From assembly GCF_963082655.1 (NCBI RefSeq), contig NC_081556.1:70541227-70605226 (forward strand): a stretch of DNA of 64,000 nt. Reading direction: 5' to 3'. Source of the stretch: Stomoxys calcitrans. Lineage: Eukaryota > Arthropoda > Insecta > Diptera > Muscidae. Shown here piece after piece: positions 42,913 through 54,407 of the stretch (position 1 is the first letter of the stretch; each line of letters begins with the position of its first letter). A program made the position numbers and the translations under genes. The notes beneath the pieces were generated by a model that did no database searches, was not told the DNA's origin, and saw nothing but the letters and a program-made list of their open reading frames with translations.

Positions 42913-44060
42913 TATATTTAAAAATCAATTTGTGTTTGTTTATTTGTTCCGTATAGACTCAAAAACGGGTGAACCGACTAGCTTGAAATTTTTACAGATT
43001 GTGTAGGTTGGTCTGGAAGGAAACACAGGCTATATAATTTTTTTGGTATCGTGAGGAGGCCGGACCCTCCCCTTACCCCAAAAATAATGCCAAAAAATAA
43101 AAGTGCACCCATCGGGACAATATGGGATTCAAATGAAAGGTATTCAAGAGTAGAGTAAGTAAGCCCCATATGTACCTGAGGGGCCGCCCCAGCCCCAAAA
43201 CCCCTTAAAATAGGTTTATTTAACGATAATGACAAAATGGGACTCAAATAAAAGGTATTGGGGAGTACATAGATAACGAATCTTGCATACAAATTCATGT
43301 CGAAGTATAGGGGGTCACCCCACCCCACCCCCACAAAAACGCCAAAAATGGGCACCTTAGCCAATTACGGATATATGGGACTCGGTTTGTTTGTTCCGTA
43401 TAAATTAAAAAACAGCAGAAGCGATTTTCTCGAAATTTTAGCATATTGTGTATGTTGGTCTGGAAGGAAACATAGGCTATATAACTTTTCGATAACGGAA
43501 GAATGACGGCCCTGCCCCTTATGCCAAAAACACAACCCAAAATTAAAAGTGGATCGATCGGGACAATATAGGTATCAAATGAGAGGTATTGGAGAGTAGA
43601 ATACGAATATGGTATTAAAATTTAAGTCTTAGTACACATCGGGCCGCCCCAGCGCCAAAATTCTCCCAAACAGACATATGGGGCTCAAATGAAAAGTATT
43701 CGGAAGTAGACTTCGAATCTGGCATACAAAATCTGATCGAAGTATAGGGGGTCACGCGACCCCCCAAAAACGTTATTGGGCCCCTTATGACTATATGATA
43801 TTTGGCTGAACCGATTTTCCTAAAATTTCCATAGATTTTTTAAATTTTAGATATCGGTTGGAGGCGGACCCTCCCCCTTACTCAAAAAACGCCACCCATA
43901 TCCGAAAGTGGTCCGATGGGCACAATAAGAGTATCAAATGAAAGGTATTGGAGACAAGAAAACGAATATGGTATTAAAATTTGCACGGTCCATGCACGAA
44001 TTTAATATCCATATTTGAGTCGAAATGTCTGAGGTGCCATCCCTCCCCTAATGAGAACAT
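42913..44060 (+). repeat. Repeat family C, second array
   Basis: Head CTTATATTTAAAAATCAATT and TATAGACTCAAAAACGGGTG, as at 27012. The head-like block recurs near 43380 (GTTTGTTTGTTCCGTATAAA) and 43800 (GGCTGAACCGATTTTCC), each followed by GGTATCGTGAGGAGGC / GGACCCTCCCC. So the larger unit of about 420 bp repeats as well as the 130-bp one. Confidence 0.65.
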
Positions 44061-44075
44061 TACACTAAGGAAGAA

Positions 44076-44280
44076 CATTACCAACAGGAAGCGATAAAGG
44101 GCAAATTCTCACACATCAATGAGTGCTTTCCGATTCAAGTTTAAACTTAATGATAAGGGTCCTTTTTCATAGCCGAGTCCGAACGGCATCCCGAATTGCG
44201 ACACCTCTTTGCGGAAAATTTTTTAAATGACCGTATATGGCATTGCACCTCGTAAATGTCGCATGCATGCGTGACATGCA
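44076..44280 (-). mobile_element. tRNA-derived SINE, antisense fragment
   Basis: The reverse complement shows GTGTGAGAATTTGCCC, AACTTGAATCGGAAAGCACT, TATGAAAAAGGACCCTTAT and a CGCAATTCGGGATGCCGTTC variant of the GCGGCACGCC block. The head is missing. Confidence 0.65.
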
Positions 44281-44579
44281 TGTTTTAACGTAGAAATGCT
44301 TATATATTTTAAGTATTAGGCATTTTGCTAACAAAGTTTCCAATTTAAAAACGTGAGATATTTTGTAATGTTTTAAAATTTTAATGATATCTGATTGTTG
44401 GTGTTTACAATTGGTAATATGTGATATATCGGAGTTTTATTTCTAAATGTAATATGGTTACAGAATGTAAAGTATTAAAAATATTTTTTATATATATTTA
44501 ATTACATTTGCACATTCCGCAAATTAAAGGTTTTTTTAAAGACGCTTTTTGCTAACAATTTATTATGAGATTCAAAAGA
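44281..44579. other. Unassigned AT-rich stretch
   Basis: Nothing recognised. A CGCATGCATGCGTGACATGCATG run near 44260-44282 is locally palindromic. Confidence 0.35.
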
Positions 44580-44826
44580 AATAGGAGATGTTGCCCATAA
44601 TATTGCACACATTGCTTCAAATTTCATCGAAATCGAATGAAAAATGCTCCTTTTGTGGACTCAATACCCTATTTCGGGAGATCGGTCTATATGGCAACTA
44701 TATCCAAATATGGTCCGATCTGGAATACATTCAACAAAAGGTGTAAGGATCTACCAAAACTCATTGTTCCAAATTTCATCGGAATCGGAAAAAACTGCTT
44801 CTTTAATGGGCTCAATACTCAAAGCG
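44580..44826 (+). repeat. Unit fragment, subfamily A
   Basis: One and a half units: ATTTCGGGAGATCGGTCTAT, GCAACTATATCCAAATATGG and CTCATTGTTCCAAATTTCAT. No ends. Confidence 0.6.
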
Positions 44827-44910
44827 TGAACGATATGTTGAGAGTGAGTGCAACCCAAACACAAAGAGCAAGAGTAAACCTAAATTCATACCCACTTTCC
44901 AAGAGTACGC

Positions 44911-44926
44911 AAAAAAAAAAAAAAAA
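44911..44926 (+). repeat. (A)16 tract
   Basis: Sixteen adenines directly before the left end of a DINE-like element (GCAAAAGCGTGCTAAG). Confidence 0.9.
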
Positions 44927-45480
44927 GCAAAAGCGTGCTAAGTTCGACCGGGCCAAGTTTAAAAATGTATACAAAATTAATCAAGTTGAAGGGCATTGTT
45001 TGAAACAGTTTTTAGAAGTCGTAACAGAACACCATATGCCAAATTTCGAACAAATCGGACAAATATTGCTGCTTGTAAGGACCTTATGGGAGCTATATCA
45101 GGTTATAGACCGATTTGGACAGTACTCGACACAGTTGTTGGAAGTCATAACAAAACACTACATGCTCAATTTCAACCAAATCGGAAAAATTTGGGGCTTG
45201 TAAAGGCTCAAGAAGTCAAATCGGGTGATCGGTTTATATGGGAGCTATATCAGGTTATAAACTGATTCAGAACGTATTTGGTACAGTTGTTGGAAGTCCT
45301 AACAGAACACCACATGTACAATTTCAGCCAAATCGGACAAAATTTGCGGCTTTTAAGGGCTCAAGAAGTCAAATATGGAGATCGGTTCATATGGGAGCTA
45401 TATCTAGATCTAAACCGATATTGCCCATTTGCAATCCCCAACGACCTACATCGTTGTTAAGTATCTGTGCAAAATTTCGG
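44927..45480 (+). mobile_element. DINE-like element, subfamily B, truncated right
   Basis: Left end AAAGCGTGCTAAGTTCGACC, three units (TTATATGGGAGCTATATCAG; ACAGTTGTTGGAAGTCAT) and a last partial unit near 45460. No TA-rich core or right end. Confidence 0.65.
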
Positions 45481-45705
45481 GGTGGGTTACCAATTAAACC
45501 AAACCCTAAGACCCCTTCACTTCACTATTTGTTCCCAACAAGTTATATATACGAGTATTAATCGATTTCTTTACACTTAAATACAGTTCTGCATATACTA
45601 CAACGTCATTTAAAAAATGTTCGACGTTTCTTCTTCTGCACGATATAGTTGGATTTCACGCTATGCTTAAGATCCACTTCTTATAATATAAAATCCCAGT
45701 TAATT
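45481..45705. other. Unassigned short stretch
   Basis: No feature recognised. Confidence 0.35.
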
Positions 45706-46442
45706 TGTATACCCTCCGCCCTAGGATTAGGGGTAAACTAATTTCGTCAATTCGTTTATAACACCTCGAAATATGCGTCTAGCCATGTCCGTCCGTCTGT
45801 CGAAAGCACGCTAAATTTCGATAGAGTAAAGCTAGCTTGAAATTTTGCACAAATACTTCTTATTAGTGTAGGTCGGTTAGGATTGTAAATGAGCCAAATC
45901 GGTTCATGTTTTGATATAGCTGCAATACAAACCCATCTTGGGTCTTGACTTCTAAAGCTTCTAGAGTGCACAATTCTCATCCGATTTGGCTGAAATTTTG
46001 CATGACATGTTTCGTTATGACTTTCGAGAACTATGCTATGTATGGTTTAAATTGGTATTTAACCTGATATAGCTGCCATGATAAACTGATAGGGACGCAA
46101 TTCTTATACGATTTGGCGAAATTTTGCATGAAGTGTTTAATTTTGACTTCGCACAAATGTATCAAGTATGGTCTTAATCAGTCCATATCCTGATATAGCC
46201 ACCATATAATCCGATCTCCCGATAAGACTTCTTGGGGTTCTACAGGGCGCAATTCTTATCCAATATAGTAGAAATTTTGCATATGTCGTTTTGGTATGAC
46301 TTCCAACAACTGTTCTAAGTGTGGTCTAAATCGGTATATAAACTGATAATGCTGCTATATAAACCGATCTCCAAGTTTGACTTTATGAGACTCTATAGGC
46401 CTCAATTATTACTCGATTTGCCTGAAATTTTGTAGGTGGTAT
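45706..46442 (-). mobile_element. DINE-like element, subfamily B, truncated left
   Basis: Right end GTATACCCTCCGCCCTAGGA, a short GTCC core (45787-45801), then four units. The left palindrome is missing, and the next element begins about 20 bp later. Confidence 0.7.
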
Positions 46443-46461
46443 TTTTCTATATCTGTCGTTT

Positions 46462-47432
46462 TTATACCCACCACCGTAGGATGAAGGTACATTCATTTTG
46501 TCATTCCGTTTGCAACACATCGAAATATCCATTTCCGGACCTATAAAGTATATATATTCTTGATCAGCTTAAAAATCGAAGACGATCTAGCCATGTCTGT
46601 CCGTCTGTCTGTTGAAATCCCGCTACAGTCTTTAAAAATAAAGATATTGAGCTGAAACTTTGCACAGATTCTTTTTTTGTTCATAAGCATGTTAAGTTCG
46701 AAGGTGGGATATATCGGACTATATGTTGATATAGCCCCCATATAGACCGATCCGCCGATTTAGGGTCTTAGACACATAAAAGCCACATTTATTATCCGAA
46801 TTTACTGCAATTTGGGAAGTGAGTTGTGTTAGACCCTTCGAAATCTTTCTTCAATTTGGCTCCGATCGGTCCAGATTTGGATATAGCTGCCATATAGATC
46901 GATCTCTCGATTTAAGGTTTTGGGCCCATTAAAGGCGCATTTATTGTCCGATGTCGCCGAAATTTGGGACGTTGAGTTGTACTAGGCTTTTCGACATTTT
47001 TCTGCAACTTGGCCCAAATTGGTCCAGATTTGGATATAGCTGCCAAAAAGACAGATATCTCGATTTAAAGTCTTGGCCCCATAAAAGGCGCATTTATAGT
47101 CCGATTTCACTTAAATTTGACACAGTGACTTATGTTAGGCCTTTCGACATCCGTATCATATATGGTTCAGTTTATTTTTAAATATATATAGAAAAGATCA
47201 ATGTTTTGTTATACGCAATTTAACAATGACTTGTACTTATTAGTATTTGGTTGTTACTTACTACTTACTAGTTATCGTGACTTGTACTTATTAGTATTTG
47301 GTCGTACTTATTAGTATGGGGCATAAGGTATGCATTTTTGTCCGGATTTTGACGAAAGGTGGTTTACATATATAACCGAAGTGCTGGGTTTCCAAAGTTC
47401 GGCCCGGCCGAACTAAAAACCTTTTTACTGGT
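46462..47432 (-). mobile_element. DINE/mini-me-like element, subfamily A
   Basis: Complete. Right end TATACCCACCACCGTAGGAT, core CTATAAAGTATATATATTCT, GTCTGTCCGTCTGTCTG. Three to four units, then TCATAAAGGC-type left part, the palindrome TTCGGCCCGGCCGAA and CCTTTTTACTGGTT. The left part contains a local duplication of GACTTGTACTTATTAGTATT (47227 and 47279). Confidence 0.75.
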
Positions 47433-47443
47433 TCTCTTTGAAA

Positions 47444-47516
47444 ATGTCATTCAAGGAACTAGAAAAATGCGATCCATGGTGGAGGGTATATAAGATTTGG
47501 CTCGACCGAACTTGTT
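47444..47516 (-). repeat. Subfamily B left-end scrap
   Basis: GCGATCCATGGTGGAGGGTA, then AAGATTTGGCTCGACCGAAC. About 70 bp with no units attached. Confidence 0.65.
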
Positions 47517-48715
47517 GAGTTGGTTTTTTGCAATGCTAGAGATAATTGTAAGTGTAGTAACTATGGGGCAGCATCCAGCATTCTTTTATTAGATGTTCAG
47601 AAAAAAATTGACATTCAGCAGATAAATCAAATCGACGTAAAATGTCATGGTATTGCAAAGTATTGCATAAGTAGTACTTTATGGGAACAAAATGATGAAC
47701 ATAGAATAATTGTATCGCTGATTGAAGGTGTTAACAAGGGGTTAAGAATGGGATCTATTATTAGGCGAATGTATTTAAATGAATGAAAAGTTCAAAACTA
47801 GATAGACACTAGACGTAAAACTTTTTCGCGGTTTCTATTTTCATATTCGTCGAATATAGACTTATCTCACTTTGACTTCAGCCGACCGAAATTTGCAATG
47901 AGCATTCAGCAGTTGGTTGAGTATTTTGTAATTGAATTGTTAAGTATTTGCAAGAGTAAATAATATTTTATGAGTGCTTTTGTGTATGACTCGATTTCGG
48001 TCTTTGGTCACATTGCAGTTATCCTCGTTTCGATGATTTATGTTGTTCCATTAATAGCAATTACACCACAATTGATATGAAGTATAATGAGATTTTGACT
48101 TTAACCAGGATAACAAGGATACTTTTAAAAGAGCAAAAGCGTATTAATAAGAAAAAAACTGTACATGTGTTTAAAGTTAAATGCCATGATTAAATTGTTC
48201 AATTCTTGCAAAATAACTATAGATTTAAAATTATGCAAATGATTTTTTGAATTTGATAGCCACAGTGGGAAATTGCTCCTGCGAAAAGGAATCAGCAATA
48301 CTAGAAGTTCAAACACACCCTTGAAAAGAAAAATACATGAAAAATATAACCGCCTTGCAACATGTGCGACAAATAGCAAAAAGCTCAAAATAACATTCAG
48401 ATGTTGTGTGCAGAAGATCCATTCTCCACACGGTAGTACATACTCAGAAGTCAGAGAACAGGAGCCGAATTACGGCATATGTGATAGAGAACGCTTTTGT
48501 ATCGAATGAAATTTCATCTTGTATTTAAAAGGTGTTATACCATTTGTATATAAATTTCCATGGCAAATTTTTTATAAATAATAATCGAATCAAACTTGTG
48601 CGTTCTTAAATTTCGAAAATTCACGTTCAGTAAAGAGATATACAATTCACAATAGAGAGATTTCAAACTATTTTACTCGTTTACGTATGCGATAATTCGG
48701 CCCTAGGTTGGCAAT
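47517..48715. other. Intergenic, unassigned
   Basis: 1.2 kb without recognised repeats. Short frames at 47520-47786 (plus) and 48273-48509 (plus) have no known domain, and I do not call them genes. It is the second longest repeat-poor stretch. Confidence 0.45.
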
Positions 48716-48935
48716 ATATGTAGCGCCGCCGGAAGAGATTGTCACTGAAATGCGTTCGTTGGGGATTGTTGAAACCCAGGCCAGGTCCTGATATGGTGCC
48801 ACCAGTTAAAATACAAGCTTTGTCGGACTAAGGACGATATATTCTGCTTGTAAAGTCAGGACTCAACGATAATTTTTATTATAGAAACAGAAAAACCATA
48901 CAACACGGAAAATAGATATTCGTCCAATTAATCTA
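48716..48935 (+). mobile_element. LINE RT fragment cut by a MITE
   Basis: It parallels the start of the 29087 LINE: GCCGCCGGAAGAGATTGTCA against GCGCCAGAAGAGGTTGTCAC, then a GPDMVPP.KIQALSD reading. It ends at the mariner MITE. Confidence 0.6.
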
Positions 48936-49170
48936 TTGGGTTGCCAAAAAGTAATTGCGGATTTTTTAAAAGAAAGTAAATGCATTTTTAATAAAACTTA
49001 GAATGAACTTTAATCAAATATACTCTTTTACACTTTTTTTCTAAAGCAAGCTAAAAGTAACAGCTGATAACTAACAGAAGAAAGAATGCAATTACAGAGT
49101 CACAAGTTGTGAAAAAATTTGTCAACGCCGACTATATGAAAAATCCGCAATTACTTTTTGGGCAACCCAA
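48936..49170 (+). mobile_element. Mariner MITE, ~235 bp, copy 4
   Basis: TIRs TTGGGTTGCC(C)AAAAAGTAAT at both ends and TA at 48934-48935 and 49171-49172. Same orientation as 8790-9025. The left TIR has lost one C. Confidence 0.88.
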
Positions 49171-49172
49171 TA

Positions 49173-49439
49173 TAATACTTTATGTAAAAGACTCTAACGT
49201 TACCGTTGTGACCCTAAGGGCACTTTGACCCTTAATTGAGACCTTGACCCTTTGATTGTATTCCCACTTTTTCCCTTTATCGTTTTTGCTTCCGTCTTTG
49301 TTAACACCTTTGGTAATATGCCCTAGGCTTGTTAGATCCACCATTTAAAGATAAATGCGGATATATAAAATAATATCTAGGACGATCTAGTCAATATCCG
49401 TACGTATATCTGTTAAAATCACGCTACCTCTATGCACAG
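49173..49439. other. Unassigned
   Basis: No gene recognised. A short tract near 49365-49465 resembles a worn DINE-like core (ACGATCTAGTCAATATCCG; TTTTTTTGTCCATAGGCAGG). Confidence 0.35.
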
Positions 49440-49840
49440 ATTCTTTTTTTGTCCATAGGCAGGTTTGGTTAGGTTAGGTTGAAAAGAGGGTGCAGATATT
49501 AATCTGCCCCATGCCACTATAGACATACACTAAAGCCAGTAATCGAATTGTTGTGCGCTTAAAAAACTAAAAAGTAACCTCAAAAAAGAAATTTTCATGG
49601 TAGGACTTCCGTGCTACTTACAAAATCCTTAATTGTTTTCCATACCACTCCCCTAAGTTGATTCATGTCTGGTATCGTGTCCCCACCTAAGTACACACCT
49701 TGCCGCACCGAATTTGCATAAGTGAGCTCGTAGTCTTATGTGTCCCGTTATGACACCAAAAGCTATACAGACTTCTTTCTTACATCCTTTCAGTAATAGC
49801 CTCGTCCTCTCACGATTCGGCTCACCCCAAACAATTTTCG
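49440..49840 (-). mobile_element. LINE 3' end, antisense
   Basis: It begins with the tail TTAGGTTAGGTTGAAAAGAG and the reverse complement of the 3' untranslated region (CTGCCCCATGCCACTATAGA), then decayed ORF2 C-terminus. Same family as 15509 and 42105. Confidence 0.75.
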
Positions 49841-50192
49841 CCGTCCTACCTTTTATGTACCCATTTTGCAGATTATCTCGCTTATTTTGTATGGAGAAAA
49901 ATGCTTACTTAGCGCCTAAGCTTCTTCTTTTATATCTGTTTATTATATCTGTTTATTAATGGCATTTTAATTGTTTTATTTACCCATCTGGTAGATTCAC
50001 TAGCTTATGGACAAATCATACGTTCTCCCCGCTAAATGCATAGTATTTAAACGTTGACCAACACTAACACTCATCCGAAAGCAACAACACCCAAACGAAA
50101 ATATCAAACAACAAAACAAACAAAAATTTAATTTTAATCATAAAATGTTTCTCGAATTTCATAATTGTTATTTCAATAAAATTGTTCTAAAT
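49841..50192. other. Unassigned
   Basis: Nothing recognised. Near 50080-50130 there is an A/C-rich tract (AACAACACCCAAACGAAAAT). Confidence 0.35.
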
Positions 50193-50982
50193 ACAAGTAA
50201 AAAGGCATTAAGTTCGGACGGGCCGAACTTTGGATACCCACCACCTCGGTTATATATATTGAAAACCTTTCGTCATAATACAGTAAAAAATGCATAATTT
50301 ATGATCCCATAGCAGCTATATATAAATATGGTCTGATCTCCACCATTTTCTAGAAGGCTTTGTAAAGCTAACACAACTTATTGTACCGCATTCATCGGTT
50401 AAAAAATGCACCTTTTATGGGCCTAAGAACTTAAATCGGGAGATCGGTATATGTATATGACAACTACATCCAACTGTAGACGGATCGGAACTATATAGAA
50501 CACTAATGTCGATAAGCTTAACAAAATCGTGTAACAAACGTGCTTTTATAGTCCCAAGAACTTAAATCGGGAAATCGGAACATATGGCAGCTATATCCAA
50601 ATCTGGTCTGATCGTATTGAATAGGTATGTCGAGGAGCCTAACACAACTCCATATACAAAATTTCTGGGAAATCGAAAAATAAATCAGACCATTTTGGAC
50701 CCAAAAACTTAAATCGAGATATCCGTCTATATGACAGCTATATCTAACCCTGGAGCGATCTTGACCAAATTAAACAGGATCTTGAGAGGCCAAAAACAAC
50801 TTACTGTCCCAAAATTCAGGGGAATCGGATAATAAATGTAAGTTTAATGGCACTCAGACCTTTAATCGGCAGATCGGTCTATATGGGGGCTTTATCAAGA
50901 AATATTTCCATATAGCCAATTTTCGAATTTAACCTGTCTATGGACAAAAAACGAATCTGTGCATAGTTTCAGCTCAATATCT
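50193..50982 (+). mobile_element. DINE-like element, subfamily A, right end replaced
   Basis: Left end ACAAGTAAAAAGGCATTAAG, TTCGGACGGGCCGAA and CACCACCTCGG. Four to five units follow up to GCTCAATATCTGTATTTTT. Here the right core would follow, but a second element in opposite orientation starts instead. Confidence 0.7.
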
Positions 50983-50987
50983 GTATT

Positions 50988-51447
50988 TTTATACCCACCA
51001 CCGAGGGATAGGGGTATATTCATTTTGTCATTCCGTTTGCAACTCATCGAAATATCCGTTTCCGACCCTATAAAGTATATATATATTCTTGATCTGCGCA
51101 AAAATCTTAGACGATCTAGACATGTCCATCCGTCTTTCCGTCTGTCTGTTGAAATCACGCTACAGTCTTTAAAAATAAAGATATTGAGCTGAAATTTTGC
51201 ACAAATTCTTTTTTGTCCATAAACAGGTTAAGTTCGAAGATGGGCTATATCGATCGGACTATATCAAGATATAGTCCGATCGGCCAATTTAGGGTCTTGG
51301 ATTTTGGGATTTTGCTGAAATTTAAGACAGTGAGTTGCATTAGGCCCTTCGACATCCTTCATCAATTTGGCACAGATCGGTCAAGATTTGAATATAGCTG
51401 CCAAATATATCCCGATCGTCCGATTTATGGTCTTAGGCCCATAAAAG
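50988..51447 (-). mobile_element. DINE-like element, subfamily A, truncated left
   Basis: Right end TTATACCCACCACCGAGGGA, TA-rich core and GTCC/GTCT tract at 51123-51149, two units. A 15-bp perfect inverted repeat around 51251-51282 (CGATCGGACTATATC, loop AA) replaces the usual CTATATCAAGATATAG hairpin. The left part is missing. Confidence 0.7.
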
Positions 51448-52010
51448 CAAATTTAAAATGCAAAGCATTTAGCGGGATGAGCGTTTTCCTAGTTCATAAG
51501 CTGCGAATCCGCTAGATTGGTAAATAAAACGACCCAACTATTTGATAAAATTTACTAAAAATGTAAATTTGCTCATGAGGCTAAAGCATTAAGTGGTGTG
51601 AAAAGTGTTTGCATTTAAATAGAGATAACAATATTTTGGTTAACTTATATCGTCGCCACATGAATGACCTAGGTTTAAGTAATAAAGAGATAGATGCAAT
51701 TAATACCATTGTTTGAAAGTGAGCTAGAAGTCTCAGTTTAAGTGCGATTCCAATGCAATTTGTAAAAGAGAATATTATTACTCTTCTACACATTTATGCT
51801 AAATTTCGTCCATATCCGACCATATTTGAACATAGCTGCCTTATAGACCGATCTCCCGATTTGTGATGTAGTTTGCATACTGGAATCAAAAGGAAAAAAT
51901 GGAGGGTATACATTTCTCTATTTCAAAACAAATGTTTCTCCTTTAAAGCATGGGACGGTATAATGTGCACTTTCCCACTGAATGGCTGAGTGGCCGTTAC
52001 TCAATGAAAA
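51448..52010. other. Unassigned, with a unit scrap
   Basis: Mostly unrecognised AT-rich DNA. 51795-51865 carries a worn unit (CCATATCCGACCATATTTGA, TATAGACCGATCTCCCGATT). Confidence 0.4.
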
Positions 52011-54011
52011 ACAAGTAAAAAAGCGTTAAATTCGGCTTGGCCGAACTTTGGATAACCACCACCTCGGGTATGTATGTAAACCATCTTTCGTCAAAATCCG
52101 GTGCAAAATTCATATCTTATGCACCATAGCAGCTATATCAATATATGTTGGACGATTTGGGCCAAATACTAATAAGTAAAAGTCATTGTTCAATTGTATA
52201 TAACAAAATATTGTTTTTTTTTAGTAGTTATATCTAAAAACAAACCGATCTGAACTATATAAGAAACGGATATCGAAAAGCATAATATAAGTCAGTATGT
52301 AAAGTTTCAGTGTAATCGGATTAAAAATGCGCCTTTTATGGGGCCAAGACTTTAAATCGAGAGATCGTTCTATATGGCAGCTGTATCCACATCTTGATCG
52401 ATCTAGACAAAATTGCAGAAATATGTGGAGGGGCTTAACTTAACTCTCTGTCCAAAATTTCTGCAACATCGAAAAATAAATGAGCCTTTTATGGGCCTAA
52501 AACATTAAATCGAGAGATCGGTCTTTATGGCTATATAGCTATATCCAAATCTGGACCGATCGCAGTGAAATGGAAGAAGGATGTCAAAGGGCCTGACACA
52601 ACTCACTGTCCTAAATTGCGGCGACATCGGACAATAAATGCGTTTTTTATGGCCCCAAAACCTAAAACCGAGAGATCGGTCTATATGGCAGCTATATCCA
52701 AATCTGGACCGATCTGTGCCATAATGCAGAAGTATGTCAAGGGGCCTATCTTAACTCACTGTCCCAAATTTCGGCGACATCGGACAATAAATGCGCCTCT
52801 TATAGGCCTAAAATCCTAAATCGGAGGATCGGTCTATATGGCAACTACATCCAAATCTGGACCGATCTGAGCCAAATTGGCGAAGGATATCGAAGGGCCT
52901 GACGCAACTCACTGTCCCAAATTTCAGCAAAATCGGATAATAAAGGTGGCTTTTACGGGCCTAAGACCCAAAATAGGAGGATCGGTCTATATGGCAGCTA
53001 TATTCAAATCTGAGCCAAATTTACGAAGGATGAGGAAGGGTCCAACACAACAAACTGTCTCAAATTTCAGCAAAATCGGATAATAAATGTGGCTTTTATG
53101 GGATTAAGACCCAAAATAGGAGGATCGGTCTATATGGCAGCTATATCCAAATCTGGACCGATCTGAGCCAAATTTACGAAGGATGTCGAAAGGGCCCAAA
53201 TCAACTCACTGTCTCAAATTTCAGCAAAATCGGACAATAAATCCTAAATCGGAGGATCGGTCTATATGGCAGCTATATCCAAATCTGGACCGATCTGAGC
53301 CACATTTACGAAGTATGTCGGTGGGCCCAACACAACTCACTGTCCCAAATTTCAGCAAAATCGGATAATAAATGTGGCTTTTATGGGCCTAAGACCCAAA
53401 ATAGGAGGATCGGTCTATATGGCAGCTATATCCAAATCTGGACCGATCTGAGCCACATTTACGAAGTATGTCGGTGGGCCCAACACAACTCACTGTCCCA
53501 AATTTCAGCAAAATCGGATAATAAATGTGGCTTTTATGGGCCTAAGACCCAAAATAGGAGGATCGGTCTATATAGAAGCTATATCCAAATCTGGACCGAT
53601 TTGGGCCAAATTTACGAAAGATGTCGAAGGGCCTGACGCAACTCACTGTCCCAAATTTTAGCAAAATCGGATAATAAATGTGGCTTTTATGGGCCTAAGA
53701 CCCAAAATCGGCGGATAGGTCTATATGGGGTCTATATCAAGATATAGTCCGATATAGCCCATTTTCCAACTTAACCTTCTTATGGACGAAAAAAGATTCT
53801 GTGCAAAGTTTCAGCTCAATATCTCTATTTTTGAAGACTGTAGCGTGAATTCAACAGACAGACGGACAGACGGACGGACACGTCTAGATCGTCTTATATT
53901 TTTACGCTGATCAAGAATATATATACTTTATAGGGTCGGAAATGGATATTTCGATGTGTTGCAAACGGAATGACAAAATGAATGTACCCCCATCCTTTGG
54001 TGGTGGGTATA
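52011..54011 (+). mobile_element. DINE/mini-me-like element, subfamily A, longest copy
   Basis: A complete 2.0-kb element. Left end ACAAGTAAAAAAGCGTTAAA, TTCGGCTTGGCCGAA. Ten units begin with GATCGGTCTATATGGCAGC or variants at 52363, 52516, 52674, 52827, 52980, 53123, 53255, 53408, 53561 and 53714. Most spacings are exactly 153. The units at 53255 and 53408 are almost identical. The tail has GACAGACGGACAGACGGACG, TATATATACTTTATAGGGTC and CCCCCATCCTTTGGTGGTGG. Because 153 is divisible by three, long meaningless frames run through it. Confidence 0.82.
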
Positions 54012-54407
54012 AACATCTTTTGAACGTCTTCCTACGACTTCGAGCTCATACTCTTTGCCAAATGGAAGAAACACAAAATAAAAATATATAAACGAATCAA
54101 TTTCATGTGTAACATGGCATCTATCGACGTAAGCGAACCATTTGTGGCTTAATCAAATTTTTAAATTTACGAGTAAAAGTCCAATTCTTTCCCACAAACG
54201 AAGTCGCTGAATGTTTTACCACTCACAAAATGACTCTAACATCAAACTGTGCTTTCTAGTACTTCCCCAACAAAACAGGTTTTTTTGTTCTAAAAATATT
54301 CCAACCGTTTTATTTTTTGCGTGTATATTATATACCCTTCCTATGTGGGTGGGTATATAAATGGATATATGGTATTTTTGAATACAAAATCCATCTTTGA
54401 TTGCCAC
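54012..54407. other. Unassigned
   Basis: No gene recognised. Near 54335 a TATACCCTTCCTATGTGGGT / GGGTATATA phrase resembles a lone superfamily right-end hairpin. Confidence 0.4.

Noticed and set aside
44637..45203. 188-codon plus-strand frame as a gene
   Set aside because: It crosses a unit fragment, an (A)16 tract and the left end of another DINE-like element.
52011..54011. CRISPR-like array or satellite block
   Set aside because: The units are contiguous 153-bp repeats without spacers, bounded by transposon-type ends, in a eukaryotic genome.
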